Shown: positions 1 to 10,098, numbered from the stretch's first letter. The stretch: 64,000 bases of DNA from Armatimonadota bacterium (GCA_017303935.1 JAFLBD010000001.1:744001-808000); one strand, 5' to 3'. Program-made: numbers and translations. The notes: generated by a model from the sequence alone, not told the origin.

Positions 1-1200
<1,200 letters not shown>

Positions 1201-1258
1201 AGATTGTCCTATTGGATGTAATGGATCATTAGGCTCTACGAATGAGCCAGAATCCTTA

Positions 1259-1285
1259 TTAGCAGTATACCGGCGAGAGTGCCAA
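1259..1285 (-). promoter_or_regulatory. CIRCE-like HrcA operator of groESL
   Basis: Read on the minus strand this is TTGGCACTC, a 9-nt spacer, then TACTGCTAA. The CIRCE consensus is TTAGCACTC-N9-GAGTGCTAA, so the halves match 8/9 and 7/9 with the exact 9-nt spacer. It covers the -10 hexamer of the promoter described separately, so bound HrcA would block polymerase. The family assignment rests on established knowledge of CIRCE; that HrcA binds here is inference. Confidence 0.8.
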
Positions 1286-1292
1286 AATTCAA
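1264..1292 (-). promoter_or_regulatory. Sigma-70-type promoter of groESL
   Basis: On the minus strand a TTGAAT -35 hexamer (1287-1292) is followed by a 17-nt spacer and a TATACT -10 hexamer (1264-1269). This is the best promoter match I found in the window. Transcription would start near 1257, leaving a leader of about 55 nt before groES. It interlocks with the CIRCE-like element. Confidence 0.75.
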
Positions 1293-1323
1293 CTGTTTTT
1301 AGGTTGAAATGGGTTCAAAAGTC

Positions 1324-2112
1324 CTACTCGGTCTTCGTCGAATCTTCCCAAACTTCTTCGGCTTCTTCTATCACGTCGGCCTCAGGCGAATCCGGTTTGT
1401 CTTGCTTTGCTTTCCAGAATCCCCACAACACAATCGCAGCGACTCCACCCCAGAAAAGCCACGTCGGAGCTTCTTGAAAATGGAACCCAAGCGGCCATGA
1501 TTTGTGAAGATCATGCTCCCAGTAGTGCTCAAAGGTGTGGAGCGAGAGGTAGGATAGCTTAAGCCCAGCCCAACCCACCAGCAGGTAGGCCATCGACTCA
1601 ATTGAGGGATACCGTTCAAGAAGTTTGAGGAAAACGGTTGCCGCCCAGCGCAGAGCAATGACCCCGGATAGCGCGCCAGCGTAAACCACCCAAATCTTCT
1701 CTTTATGTGGTTCTGTTGCGACCGCCACCAGAACCGAGTCAATGGCGAACGCTACGTCCGCAAGTCCGACGATAAAAACCGTCTTTTGAAACGATGCCCC
1801 GGAAACCTTGATGTCTTTTTCGGTATGGCCAGGCAAGAAATGCTTGACAGCGAGAAAGACCAAGTACAACCCGCCCAGTAATTGCGCCCACCAAAGACCG
1901 CTGAGGATGCTGGCGAACAGAATTGCAATCGCCCGGAAGATAAAGGAAAGGGCCAGTCCGATTGTAAGAGCCCGTTTTTGTTCGGTGGGGCCAAGATGCC
2001 GGACCAACAGCGCAAGGATGATCGCGTTGTCCGCTGAGAGCAGGATTTCTAGGCCAACCAGCAGCCCGATGGTGCCGAGATCACCAATTGTAAAAACTTG
2101 ATTTCCAAACAT
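1324..2112 (-). CDS. TerC-family integral membrane protein
   Basis: The 262-residue protein has about seven hydrophobic segments. Its first helix carries GLEILLSADNAIILALLV, the acidic/Asn motif (E..LSADNA) that marks the TerC/Alx/YkoY group; a second ADVAFAIDSVLVA motif follows mid-protein, as expected for the internal duplication. These proteins handle or export divalent metals such as manganese, or help metal loading of exported proteins; which applies here cannot be read from sequence. The C-terminal 30 residues are acidic and cytosolic-looking. It is divergent from the fmdB-like gene across 42 nt. The family is secure, the substrate is not. Confidence 0.9.
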   Translation of the reverse strand: MFGNQVFTIGDLGTIGLLVGLEILLSADNAIILALLVRHLGPTEQKRALTIGLALSFIFRAIAILFASILSGLWWAQLLGGLYLVFLAVKHFLPGHTEKDIKVSGASFQKTVFIVGLADVAFAIDSVLVAVATEPHKEKIWVVYAGALSGVIALRWAATVFLKLLERYPSIESMAYLLVGWAGLKLSYLSLHTFEHYWEHDLHKSWPLGFHFQEAPTWLFWGGVAAIVLWGFWKAKQDKPDSPEADVIEEAEEVWEDSTKTE

Positions 2113-2154
2113 GGGGATGAAGTCGAACTCTCATTCTGCCACAATTAGCATCAA

Positions 2155-2406
2155 ATGCCGACGTATGCTTACGAGTGCCGGACCTGCGGCAAGAATTTCG
2201 AAGTTGACCAGCGAATCACGGAAGATGCTCTCACCGATTGCGATTGTGGTGCAGAAAATTCTTTAAAGCGGTTGATTCAAAAGCCGCTCGTGATCTTCAA
2301 TGGCCCTGGATTCTATGTGACCGACGCGGGGTCATCGACGACAAATAGTCCTGATATTTGTACTGGGGAGCCTGCTTCTTGCCCAAGCTGCACTCCGAGC
2401 GAGTAA
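2155..2406 (+). CDS. FmdB-family zinc ribbon regulatory protein
   Basis: Small 83-residue protein starting MPTYAYECRTCGKNFEV, the typical FmdB/CxxC_CXXC_SSSS N-terminus. Cys8 and Cys11 form the first metal knuckle and Cys29/Cys31 the second, here CDC rather than CxxC. The middle reads LIQKPLVIFNGPGFYVTD, the conserved GxGFY segment of the family. The tail has two extra cysteine pairs (CTGEPASCPSC). FmdB homologues were first tied to formamidase regulation, but the role of most is unknown. It stands alone, with a short gap to the next small membrane protein. Confidence 0.9.
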   Translation: MPTYAYECRTCGKNFEVDQRITEDALTDCDCGAENSLKRLIQKPLVIFNGPGFYVTDAGSSTTNSPDICTGEPASCPSCTPSE

Positions 2407-2449
2407 GATACCGATTGGCACAAGATTTGCTTGTCTATAGCTAACAAAA

Positions 2450-2824
2450 ATGATTTCCGTACTGAATTCTTCATTTGCTCAAGCAGGACAGCTGGACGGC
2501 ACCGGCCTGCTCATGCGACTCATTTTGTTTTATGCGGTCGGCGGGATCTTTTTTGTGCTCGGCTATCTGAGCCAGTTGAAGAAAGGGAAGCGATGGTCCA
2601 AGTTCGTCTTTGGCGGACTCCCGATGTTGGCCGCGGTCTTCTTCTCTTGGGAATATTTCACCTTCTCCCTAGATGATTTTCACCGAGCGACCGGAATCAT
2701 GGCCGGCAACCGCGAAGTGATCTACAAGATCTCGCCGTTTGTGTCGATGGTGATGCTCGCGCTCGTCATCGTGGTCGGTATTTTCCTGGACCGAAGAGAA
2801 TCGCAAAGACGAGAATTGGACTAA
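2450..2824 (+). CDS. Small membrane protein, unknown function
   Basis: I do not recognise this 124-residue protein. It shows three hydrophobic stretches (about residues 20-40, 52-66 and 94-114) separated by a basic loop QLKKGKRWSK, and ends in the charged tail DRRESQRRELD. That pattern fits a three-helix inner-membrane protein. There is no clear ribosome site before the ATG, so the start is uncertain. It lies 43 nt after the FmdB-like gene and 48 nt before phhA on the same strand, so it may share a transcript with either. Confidence 0.6.
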   Translation: MISVLNSSFAQAGQLDGTGLLMRLILFYAVGGIFFVLGYLSQLKKGKRWSKFVFGGLPMLAAVFFSWEYFTFSLDDFHRATGIMAGNREVIYKISPFVSMVMLALVIVVGIFLDRRESQRRELD

Positions 2825-2872
2825 ACTATTCCTAAGTTCCGGCGGAAGCCGAATACCTAGGAGTAGACCTCA

Positions 2873-3805
2873 TTGGCACAAGTTCAACCAACGTCGTTTG
2901 GACCCGGCTCAGGCCTGACCACAACCGAAGCACCCTTTATCGAAAACGCCATTGCTAATGGCGAAATGTACATCGAACAACCGTACGATCTGTATTCTGA
3001 AGAGAATCACGAATCGTGGCGAAAGCTCTATGCTCGGATGCTGCCCAAGTGGGAAAAGTATGCCAATGAGCACTTCATGCGCGGGATTTCTAACTTAGCA
3101 CTCGATCCAAACCGGGTTCCACGCCTGGAAGATGTCAACAAGTTTCTAGATCCCCTCACAGGATTCAAAGCCAAGGCCGTCAGTGGGTACGTTCCGGCAT
3201 TCAACTTCTTCGAGAGCATTCGCAATCGAGAGTTTCCAACCACGATCACCATTCGGCGATCAGACAAGTTGGATTACTTGCCAGAGCCGGATATTTTTCA
3301 CGACATCGCTGGGCATGTCCCGATGCACACCGACAAGGCGTTTGCGGACACCTTGGTTCGCTTTGGCGAATGCGCTTTGACAGCCGCACAAATCGCGCAC
3401 GAGACGAAGGATCACGAAGTCAGAGCCCACCGGCTGGCAAACACGATCAAAGCCATGGCCAGGTTCTTCTGGTTCTCGATCGAATTCGGATTGATGCGTG
3501 GAAACGGTTACGACCTAAAAGTCTATGGCAGCGGTTTGCTCAGCAGCTACGGTGAGATCGAATATTGCATCGAATCCCCTGATGTCCAGCGGTATCCAAT
3601 TCAGCTCGAATGGGTGATCAACCAATATTTCGAGATCGATAAGTATCAGCCACTCCTCTTCGTTGTCGATTCATTTGATCATCTGTTTTCGCTCGTCGAT
3701 GAACTGGAAACTTGGATGAAAGAAGGGAAGCTGAACAATGTGGCCGGTGGCGAACCCGGGGTCAACGAGGAAGATATCGCGAGTTTCCTCGATGCAATGA
3801 AGTGA
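2873..3805 (+). CDS. phhA: Phenylalanine 4-monooxygenase (pterin- and iron-dependent)
   Basis: Converts phenylalanine to tyrosine with tetrahydrobiopterin, oxygen and non-haem iron. The 310-residue protein is the single-domain bacterial form. The iron ligands are visible: His143 and His148 in HDIAGHVP and Glu204 in FSIEFGL. LDYLPEPDIFHD and the YGEIEYC segment also match the family. The TTG start is chosen because AGGAG lies 8 nt upstream and no better start is near. A GTG start of the next gene overlaps its TGA stop, so the two are probably co-translated. No pterin-recycling gene is adjacent. Confidence 0.93.
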   Translation: MAQVQPTSFGPGSGLTTTEAPFIENAIANGEMYIEQPYDLYSEENHESWRKLYARMLPKWEKYANEHFMRGISNLALDPNRVPRLEDVNKFLDPLTGFKAKAVSGYVPAFNFFESIRNREFPTTITIRRSDKLDYLPEPDIFHDIAGHVPMHTDKAFADTLVRFGECALTAAQIAHETKDHEVRAHRLANTIKAMARFFWFSIEFGLMRGNGYDLKVYGSGLLSSYGEIEYCIESPDVQRYPIQLEWVINQYFEIDKYQPLLFVVDSFDHLFSLVDELETWMKEGKLNNVAGGEPGVNEEDIASFLDAMK

Positions 3806-4404
3806 GCGCCACTTCTTGGGTTCAACCCATAACGCTGAAATCGCCTCGGCTCGAACTAAGACCGCTGTCTGTTGACGATGCAGCGGCTTTGTGTGCCATT
3901 TGTCCAATCGAAACTTTTGGTTACTTTGTCACTTTGCGGCCAAGTGAGCCAACGGTCGAAGCGTGGGAAGAGTACGTAAAAGCCCGGATCGATTCCCCAA
4001 GGACGGTTTCGTTCACCGTGGTTGCAGACGGAGAAGTCGTCGGTGAAACAGCCTACATGGACATTCGCGATGAAGCCAAAGGGCTCGAGATTGGGCTGAC
4101 GTGGTACCGGCCCGAGGTACGCGGCGGATGGGTGAATCCGCTGGTAAAGTACTTGATGCTCCAACACGCGTTCGAGAAACTTGGCGCAATTCGGGTGCAG
4201 CTCAAGACGGACGGCAGAAACACTCACAGCCAATCGGCAATCAAGAAGCTCGGTGCCCAATATGAAGGCACTTTGCGAAGACACGGAATACAGACCGATG
4301 GGTACATACGCGATACGGTGATGTTCAGCATCATCGACTCCGAATGGCCTATTGTCAAACAAAATTTGGAAGAAAGACTAAATCAGTTGGACGTTCGTCC
4401 CTGA
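3802..4404 (+). CDS. GNAT-family N-acetyltransferase (RimJ/RimL type)
   Basis: A 200-residue acetyltransferase of the RimJ/RimL group, which transfers acetyl from acetyl-CoA to an amine, often a protein N-terminus or small molecule. It opens with PRLELRPLSVDDAAAL, the usual beta1-alpha1, and the acetyl-CoA-binding core follows YRPEVRGGWVNPLVKYLMLQHA; the C-terminal half has the family's NxxSQSAIKKLGAQYEGTLR. The open frame extends upstream into phhA, but I place the start at the GTG overlapping the phhA TGA (GTGA), giving normal length. The substrate is unknown. Confidence 0.82.
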   Translation: MSATSWVQPITLKSPRLELRPLSVDDAAALCAICPIETFGYFVTLRPSEPTVEAWEEYVKARIDSPRTVSFTVVADGEVVGETAYMDIRDEAKGLEIGLTWYRPEVRGGWVNPLVKYLMLQHAFEKLGAIRVQLKTDGRNTHSQSAIKKLGAQYEGTLRRHGIQTDGYIRDTVMFSIIDSEWPIVKQNLEERLNQLDVRP

Positions 4405-4437
4405 TGAAGGAAGCCCTGTTGGGCTAAACTTAAAACT

Positions 4438-5736
4438 ATGCCTGTAGAGATCTTAATGCCGGAACTTGGTGAAGGCGTTCACGAAGGAACCGTCAGCCGC
4501 TGGCTCAAAAAAGTTGGCGATACCGTCAAAGAAGACGAACCGGTCGTCGAAATCATGACGGACAAGGTCAATACAGAATTGGGCGCACCTGCTTCGGGCG
4601 TCCTACTACAGATTCTCATTCCCGAAGGCGATCCAGTCGAAGTTTTCAAGGCCATGGGACTAATTGGTGAGGCTGGCGAAGTTCCTGCCGCCGCACCTTC
4701 TGCTGACCCAGCTCCTGCGGCAAAGGCTTCGAGCGACGATGTTCCAACAATCGAAATTGCCGACTCGATGTTCTCGTCGGTAGCGAAAGACGAACCGAAC
4801 CCATTGCAAGCTGGCAAGCGAACCTGGTTTAGTCCGGTCGTCCGTGCCATGCAAAAAGCCCATAACCTCAGCGATGCACAACTGAATTCGCTGGCAGGAT
4901 CGGGCGCCGGTGGCCGCGTCACTAAGCGGGACGTGGAATCACTGATTGCCGGTGGTGCCAAAGGTGCCGCACCTGCCGCCGCCGCGCCAAAACTCCAAGA
5001 ACCGACCAAGCCTCCGGCTCCAACCGTTGCTGGCGCAGACCAGCAACTCGTGCCACTGGTCGGTATGCGCAAGATGATTGCCGAAGCCATGGTGCGAAGT
5101 CACGCTGTACCGACCGTGAGCACCTTGAGCGAAGTCGATGTCACCAACATGGTGAACTTCCGCGCCAAGAACAAAGAGACTTTTGCCGAACAATTCGGCG
5201 TCAAGCTAACTTACACTCCGTTCTTTATCAAGGCGATCACCGAAGCTCTGATTGAATTCCCGCTTGTCAACGCGGCCCTGATGCCAGACAACAACATCGT
5301 GATGACCAAGAACGTGCATATGGGCGTCGCGGTCTCGCTCGGAAAGAATGGCGATGAAGGGCTGATCGTTCCAGTCATTCGTGACTGTAACACCAAGTCG
5401 CTGATCGATATTGCGAAGGACTTGGAAGCGATTGCGGCAAAGGCTCGCGGCAACCAATTGGGCGTCTCAGATGTTCAAGGCGGAACCTTTACGCTCACCA
5501 ATCCTGGCTCGTACGGCGCTGTCCTTGGGACGCCAATGATCAACGCTCCACAAGCCGCGATCATGGGAACGTATACGATTAAGCAAGTCCCGACAATCAT
5601 TGACGGGATGATCGCAATTCGATCGATCATGAACTTGGTTTTGACTTACGACCACCGAATCATCGATGGCGCGCTTGCTGGCAAGTTCCTGCAATCAGTG
5701 AAGAAGAAACTAGAGAATTTCGAGTTCTTCAAGTAA
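4438..5736 (+). CDS. Dihydrolipoyl acyltransferase, E2 of a 2-oxo acid dehydrogenase complex
   Basis: Moves an acyl group from E1 to CoA through a swinging lipoyl arm. Domains in order: one lipoyl domain (residues 1-75, lipoylated Lys43 in MTDKVNTELG), an Ala/Pro-rich linker, an E3-binding domain (about 129-170, FSPVVRAMQKAH...GRVTKRDV), a second Ala/Pro linker, and the catalytic domain with the DHRIIDG active-site motif near the C-terminus. At 432 residues with a single lipoyl domain it looks like a branched-chain or pyruvate E2; the sequence alone does not decide. No E1 or E3 gene is adjacent, unusual for this enzyme. Confidence 0.92.
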   Translation: MPVEILMPELGEGVHEGTVSRWLKKVGDTVKEDEPVVEIMTDKVNTELGAPASGVLLQILIPEGDPVEVFKAMGLIGEAGEVPAAAPSADPAPAAKASSDDVPTIEIADSMFSSVAKDEPNPLQAGKRTWFSPVVRAMQKAHNLSDAQLNSLAGSGAGGRVTKRDVESLIAGGAKGAAPAAAAPKLQEPTKPPAPTVAGADQQLVPLVGMRKMIAEAMVRSHAVPTVSTLSEVDVTNMVNFRAKNKETFAEQFGVKLTYTPFFIKAITEALIEFPLVNAALMPDNNIVMTKNVHMGVAVSLGKNGDEGLIVPVIRDCNTKSLIDIAKDLEAIAAKARGNQLGVSDVQGGTFTLTNPGSYGAVLGTPMINAPQAAIMGTYTIKQVPTIIDGMIAIRSIMNLVLTYDHRIIDGALAGKFLQSVKKKLENFEFFK

Positions 5737-5784
5737 ATCCAAGGTTGTCTCAGCGGCGATTTGCGCCAAAAATAAGGATTGCAA

Positions 5785-6825
5785 ATGGCAGCTTGGCAAG
5801 GATTGATCCACAGATATCGATCTCGCATGAACATTCATGGCGAGGCGGTTTCTCTCTGCGAAGGGAACACACCACTCATTCCATGCCCGCGTCTTGCCGA
5901 ATGGGCGTGTCCCGGCGCAAATCTGTACATCAAATATGAAGGGTTAAATCCGACAGGATCCTTTAAGGACCGCGGAATGACGACCGCGATCACTGAGGCA
6001 GCCCATCATGGCGCGCGAACCGTCATCTGCGCGAGTACCGGAAACACGGCCGCAAGTGCCGCCGCCTACGCCGCTCGGGCTGGCATCCACTGTGTGGTTC
6101 TCATTCCAGATGGCAAGGTCGCACTTGGAAAACTGGCCGGAGCCATGGCCTACGGCGCGCAGGTGCTCCAGATCGAAGGTTCGTTTGACTTCGCGCTCAA
6201 AATGGTACGCGATCTGACCAATGACACAGACGTTGTGCTCGTAAACTCACTCAATCCGGCCAGACTCGAAGGCCAAAAGACTGCGGCGTTTGAAGTCGTT
6301 GAGCAACTTTCAGCAGTTCCAGATTGGCTCTGCCTCCCAGTTGGCAATGCAGGAAACATCTCCGCTTACTGGATGGGATTTAACCAAATGGTGAGTGAAG
6401 GCGAATCGCGCACTCTACCCATAGTTCTCGGCGCACAGGCGGAAGGTGCCGCGCCGATTGTCTATGATCGCGTATTTGAACAACCTGAGACCCTGGCAAC
6501 CGCTATCCGGATCGGCAACCCGGCAAGGTGGGATCAGGCAAACCAGGCTATCAAGGAATCAAACGGCCGAATGCTGGCGGTGACTGACGCCGAGATTATA
6601 GAAGCGTATCAAAAGGTCGCTCAATTGGAAGGAATTTTTTGCGAGCCAAGCAGTGCGGCTGGGATCGCGGGCCTTCGGAAGAATCCAGTTCAGCCGGGTG
6701 AAACTGTGGTCTGCGTGCTGACAGGCCACGGGCTGAAAGACCCCGATTCCGCATTATCAACCAGTTCAGCACCGCAGAAGATCGCAGCCGTACAGGATGA
6801 ACTTCGAGGAGCGATCGGATGTTGA
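5785..6825 (+). CDS. thrC: Threonine synthase
   Basis: PLP enzyme turning O-phosphohomoserine into threonine. The 346-residue form carries the PLP lysine in the motif NPTGSFKDRGM (Lys61), the phosphate-binding ASTGNTAASAAAYAARAG segment and the C-terminal EPSSAAGIAGL motif. The ATG is preferred over a TTG two codons earlier because AAGGA lies 6 nt before it. Its last 7 nt overlap the thrB start, so thrC-thrB form a translationally coupled threonine module. thrA/hom is not in the window. Confidence 0.95.
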   Translation: MAAWQGLIHRYRSRMNIHGEAVSLCEGNTPLIPCPRLAEWACPGANLYIKYEGLNPTGSFKDRGMTTAITEAAHHGARTVICASTGNTAASAAAYAARAGIHCVVLIPDGKVALGKLAGAMAYGAQVLQIEGSFDFALKMVRDLTNDTDVVLVNSLNPARLEGQKTAAFEVVEQLSAVPDWLCLPVGNAGNISAYWMGFNQMVSEGESRTLPIVLGAQAEGAAPIVYDRVFEQPETLATAIRIGNPARWDQANQAIKESNGRMLAVTDAEIIEAYQKVAQLEGIFCEPSSAAGIAGLRKNPVQPGETVVCVLTGHGLKDPDSALSTSSAPQKIAAVQDELRGAIGC

Positions 6826-7772
6826 CGGTACGAATCCCCGCGACGACCGCCAATCTTGGCCCGGGGTTTGACTGCATCGGCCTTGCGCTTGGACTCTGGA
6901 ACGAATTCACGCTTGAACTTGCGGGCCAGCCAGGCGAGATTATCGTCGAGACGTCCGGCGAAGGAGCGAGCAAACTCAGTTCTGACTCCCAAAATCTTGT
7001 GGCGAAGACGATGATGGACGAGACCTGGCCGGGAATGCTCCCCACCGATTCTGGGATCAAAATCAAATGCGTGAACGGTATCCCGGTCGGAAGCGGATTA
7101 GGTTCAAGTTCTACCGCCACGCTCGCAGGATTGATCTTTGCCAGCGCACTCTCAGCGCATGCGGTGCATCGTTCCAATGCTGAAGAAACACTGACTGTCG
7201 TTCGGTCGCAACAGAACCTGGACCGTGTCTTGCGGCGGGCGATCCAGATCGAAGGGCATGGCGACAACGTTGCGCCTGCATTGCTGGGCGGCTTAGTGCT
7301 CGTGGTCAAGGACGAGGACGTCATTGTTCAGCAAGTAGAGTTCGCTGCTCAAAAAGTCGTCGTTTGCGTTCCTGATTTTCACTTTTTGACGAGTGCCGCC
7401 CGGTCAGCGATTCCAGCTGAATATTCCAGATCTCAGACGGTTTTCAATATTGGGCACGCTATGCTCGCTCTGGTCGCACTGCGAAGGGGGGATTTGTCAA
7501 CTTTGAGGCGCGCGCTTAGCGACCGCATCCATGAACCCTATCGCATGCCGTTGATCCCCGGAGCGGAGCAAGTCCGTACTGCATCGCTGGCAGCCGGGGC
7601 AGAAGCAGCTTGCCTCAGCGGTGCCGGGCCAGGAATCATCGCGTTTGCAACCCAGAATCACGACCAAATTGGCAACGCCATGGTCGATGCGTTCAAAGCC
7701 GCAGGTCTCCAATCCCGATATTGGGTGCTTTCCACCATCACATCGGGCACCGAAATCATTGCGCAGTCTTAG
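6819..7772 (+). CDS. thrB: Homoserine kinase
   Basis: GHMP kinase phosphorylating homoserine, the step before ThrC. The 317-residue protein begins with VRIPATTANLGPGFDCIGLAL, the family N-terminus, and has the ATP loop GIPVGSGLGSSSTA and the C-terminal GHMP motif CLSGAGPGIIAF. GAGGAG 6 nt upstream inside thrC supports the ATG. The 3' end overlaps the convergent acyl-CoA dehydrogenase gene by 4 nt: the stop codons TAG (plus) and TAA (minus) interlock. Confidence 0.95.
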   Translation: MLTVRIPATTANLGPGFDCIGLALGLWNEFTLELAGQPGEIIVETSGEGASKLSSDSQNLVAKTMMDETWPGMLPTDSGIKIKCVNGIPVGSGLGSSSTATLAGLIFASALSAHAVHRSNAEETLTVVRSQQNLDRVLRRAIQIEGHGDNVAPALLGGLVLVVKDEDVIVQQVEFAAQKVVVCVPDFHFLTSAARSAIPAEYSRSQTVFNIGHAMLALVALRRGDLSTLRRALSDRIHEPYRMPLIPGAEQVRTASLAAGAEAACLSGAGPGIIAFATQNHDQIGNAMVDAFKAAGLQSRYWVLSTITSGTEIIAQS

Positions 7773-9391
7773 TGCCGTAGCGGGGCTTTGCCTTCTAGTA
7801 CCGCGGCCAAAATCGCATCGGAATCGACTTTCGCCGGTCTCGGAAGGGTCACCGTTTCGTCCATCGCCAACTGATAGGCATTGGCGGCCTTCAAGTTGAC
7901 CAGATTCACAAAGTTGGCATAGAGTGCATGGTTCAGACCACCTGTCTTGGCGGCACGAAGTCGTGCGCTTTGCTCGGCGTAAAGCAGCATTGTGAGGTCG
8001 CTCAAGGCTCCCAGTTGAACCTGGTGAACCTGCTTTCCGAAGTTCTCGGTGCCGTAGGTTTCGATGAAGGCAGAGTACGCTTTGTTCACAAGTTCAGCGA
8101 CAAACGAACCGGATTCTTGAGCGATGGTGGCCTCGCCAGAATTGACCTTTCGAACCAAGCGATCCGCCAAGAAAATTCGATTGATCTCGTTGGTGCCTTC
8201 ATAGATTCGGCTGATTCGGCAATCGCGATAAATCCTGGCGACAGGGAACTCTTCCGTGAATCCATAGCCGCCATAAATCTGCACCGCTTCATCGGCGATG
8301 AATGCCTCCACCTCGGTTGAGAAGACCTTGCAGGCAGAGCACTCCACTGCAAATTCCTCGGCAGCCTTGCGGTTGCCCTCATTATTGCCGCCAAGAGTTT
8401 CGAAGGCTCGATCAATATCGGCGCCACAGCGGTAGATCATCGACTCCGCGCCGTAGAACAGGGTCGCCATATCGATGAGCTTCTTTTGGATCAGTCCGAA
8501 CTGCGAAAGGCTCTTGCCAAATTGCTTTCGATCCTGTGCGTATTGAGCGGCATTGAAGAGCGCTTCTCGGGCTGGGCCCATACTCATGGAAGCAAGCTTA
8601 AATCGTCCGATGTTCAGTGCATTGAACGCAACTTGGTGGCCCTTGCCTTCTTCGTGAAGAAGGTTTTCCGCAGGCACTCTGGCATTCTCCAATACTAGTC
8701 GAGCAGTGCTGCTGCCCTTGAGCCCCATTTTGTGCTCTTCGCGAGCGATCGAGACTCCTGGGAAATCGCGCTCGACGATGAAGGCGGACACTTTCTCGCC
8801 GCCGATCTTGGCCATGACAACAAATTGATCAGCCCATTTCGCATTGCTGATCCACATTTTGGTGCCGTTTAGCACGTAGTGATCGCCTTGTAAATCGGCT
8901 CGGGTAGTCATGCTAAGAGCATCGCTACCGCTATTTGGTTCGCTAAGCGCGTACGCTCCAATCTGCTCGCCACTGGTGAGTTTCGGAAGGTATTTCTGAC
9001 GTTGTTCTTCGGTGCCAAAGAGGTTGAGGCCGACTTGGCTGATTCCGCTTGTGATGCCGATCGTGACGCTAAAGGACGCGTTCAGACTGAGGAATTCGAG
9101 CATCCTTGCAGACAGGTTCTTTCTAAGTCCGAGTCCGCCGTAGGCTTCGGCAGTATCGGTACCGCAAAATCCGAGTTCACCGGCTTTGCGAACGAGTTCG
9201 GGCATCAGGCCTTCTTCTTGAGTGTCGATCCGTTCTTGAATTGGCAGGATTTCTTTTCGCGAAAAATCCTCGGCCGTTTGGATCATCAAGGCGTCATCGC
9301 CCTTGAAATCTTCAGGTACAAACGCATTCGTTGGGGTCACGCTAACAAAACTGCACCCCTTTGTGCCAGATGTCGGAACCGTTGAACTCAT
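7769..9391 (-). CDS. Acyl-CoA dehydrogenase, long form
   Basis: FAD enzyme oxidising acyl-CoA to enoyl-CoA in beta-oxidation. It has the helical N-domain, the FAD/substrate signature YALSEPNSGSDA, the beta-domain (GTKMWISNAKWAD) and the C-domain with QIYGGYGFTEEFPVARIYRD followed by the catalytic-base segment IYEGTNEINR. After this core about 120 extra residues follow (roughly 420-540), making 540 residues in place of the usual 380-400; that resembles the very-long-chain/FadE-like group with a C-terminal extension. It is a single gene, convergent with thrB. Confidence 0.93.
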   Translation of the reverse strand: MSSTVPTSGTKGCSFVSVTPTNAFVPEDFKGDDALMIQTAEDFSRKEILPIQERIDTQEEGLMPELVRKAGELGFCGTDTAEAYGGLGLRKNLSARMLEFLSLNASFSVTIGITSGISQVGLNLFGTEEQRQKYLPKLTSGEQIGAYALSEPNSGSDALSMTTRADLQGDHYVLNGTKMWISNAKWADQFVVMAKIGGEKVSAFIVERDFPGVSIAREEHKMGLKGSSTARLVLENARVPAENLLHEEGKGHQVAFNALNIGRFKLASMSMGPAREALFNAAQYAQDRKQFGKSLSQFGLIQKKLIDMATLFYGAESMIYRCGADIDRAFETLGGNNEGNRKAAEEFAVECSACKVFSTEVEAFIADEAVQIYGGYGFTEEFPVARIYRDCRISRIYEGTNEINRIFLADRLVRKVNSGEATIAQESGSFVAELVNKAYSAFIETYGTENFGKQVHQVQLGALSDLTMLLYAEQSARLRAAKTGGLNHALYANFVNLVNLKAANAYQLAMDETVTLPRPAKVDSDAILAAVLEGKAPLRH

Positions 9392-9478
9392 TTCACTATT
9401 TTATACGAGTCGATGGTGCCTAAGTTGGAACTCGCCATTATTGCCTTGAGTTGAATTCAAATTGGAGCATCGAATCAG

Positions 9479-10098
9479 TTGAACAATTTCCAAGATTACG
9501 AGAATCAGCTTGAAATTCCTCGATTAGTCGATTCTCGGGAGCTCTTGGCGAACGAGATCGAGAGCATCACAAACACGGTTTTCCTGCCCCACAATCCGGT
9601 GCCCGCAGAAGTGCTCTTTATCTTTGGGACGGTTCAGGCGAACTGGGATCATCTGGCAGAAATGATCTCAAACGATTGGTTCGAGAGGGTGATTCTAACC
9701 GGAAAATCGGCCCTAGGTGGTTTGAGTTTGGCGAGCCGATCGCCGAAACTATGGCTAAGCAACTGGTCTCCCGTGGGGTGGATCGTGACCGACTTTCGCT
9801 GCAGCCGCATGCTACCAACACGCTCGAAGACGTGAGCCTGAGTCTTGATTTGCTTGGAACTCCAAACAGCATTCTCTTTGCCGCAAAATCCCACCACAGC
9901 GGGCGATGCGGCCGGACACTGCGGAAGTTCTTTCCCGCAATACCGCTGACGGCGGTTACCCACAATGCCTGGTACGGAGAGGTGGTCGTGAGAGCCGAAG
10001 ATTGGTACGAATCCGAAGTAGGAAAGGGTAGGGTGCTCGGAGAATTAACCCGGATTCAAACCTACGGCGCCCGCGGCGATATCGCCCAGAATCCATAG
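9479..10098 (+). pseudogene. DUF218 (YdcF/SanA-like) protein, apparent frameshift
   Basis: Two overlapping frames together make one DUF218 domain. The first frame gives residues 1-75 with EVLFIFGTVQANWDHLAEM and ends the core strand at RVILTGK; the second continues GPRWFEFGEPIAETMAKQL, the family motif HATNTLEDV and the SHHSGRCGRTLRKFFP segment. The frame changes by one base at GGAAAATCGG (AAAA at 9703-9706), as if one A were lost. Joined, the product is about 206 residues, normal for the family. TTG start with GGAG upstream. It may be a real mutation, an assembly error in a short A-run, or a -1 recoding site; the last is least likely. Confidence 0.75.

Noticed and set aside
2431-2676. 81-residue frame overlapping the small membrane protein
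   Set aside because: Composition rich in Arg/His without pattern; the alternative frame shows membrane helices.
5737-5784. GGCG-ATTTG-CGCC hairpin before thrC as riboswitch or attenuator
   Set aside because: Only a 4-bp stem, no leader peptide with Thr codons and no U-run.
9676-10098. Independent gene from the second DUF218 frame
   Set aside because: It lacks the first strands of the domain and a ribosome site; it makes sense only as the continuation of the upstream frame.
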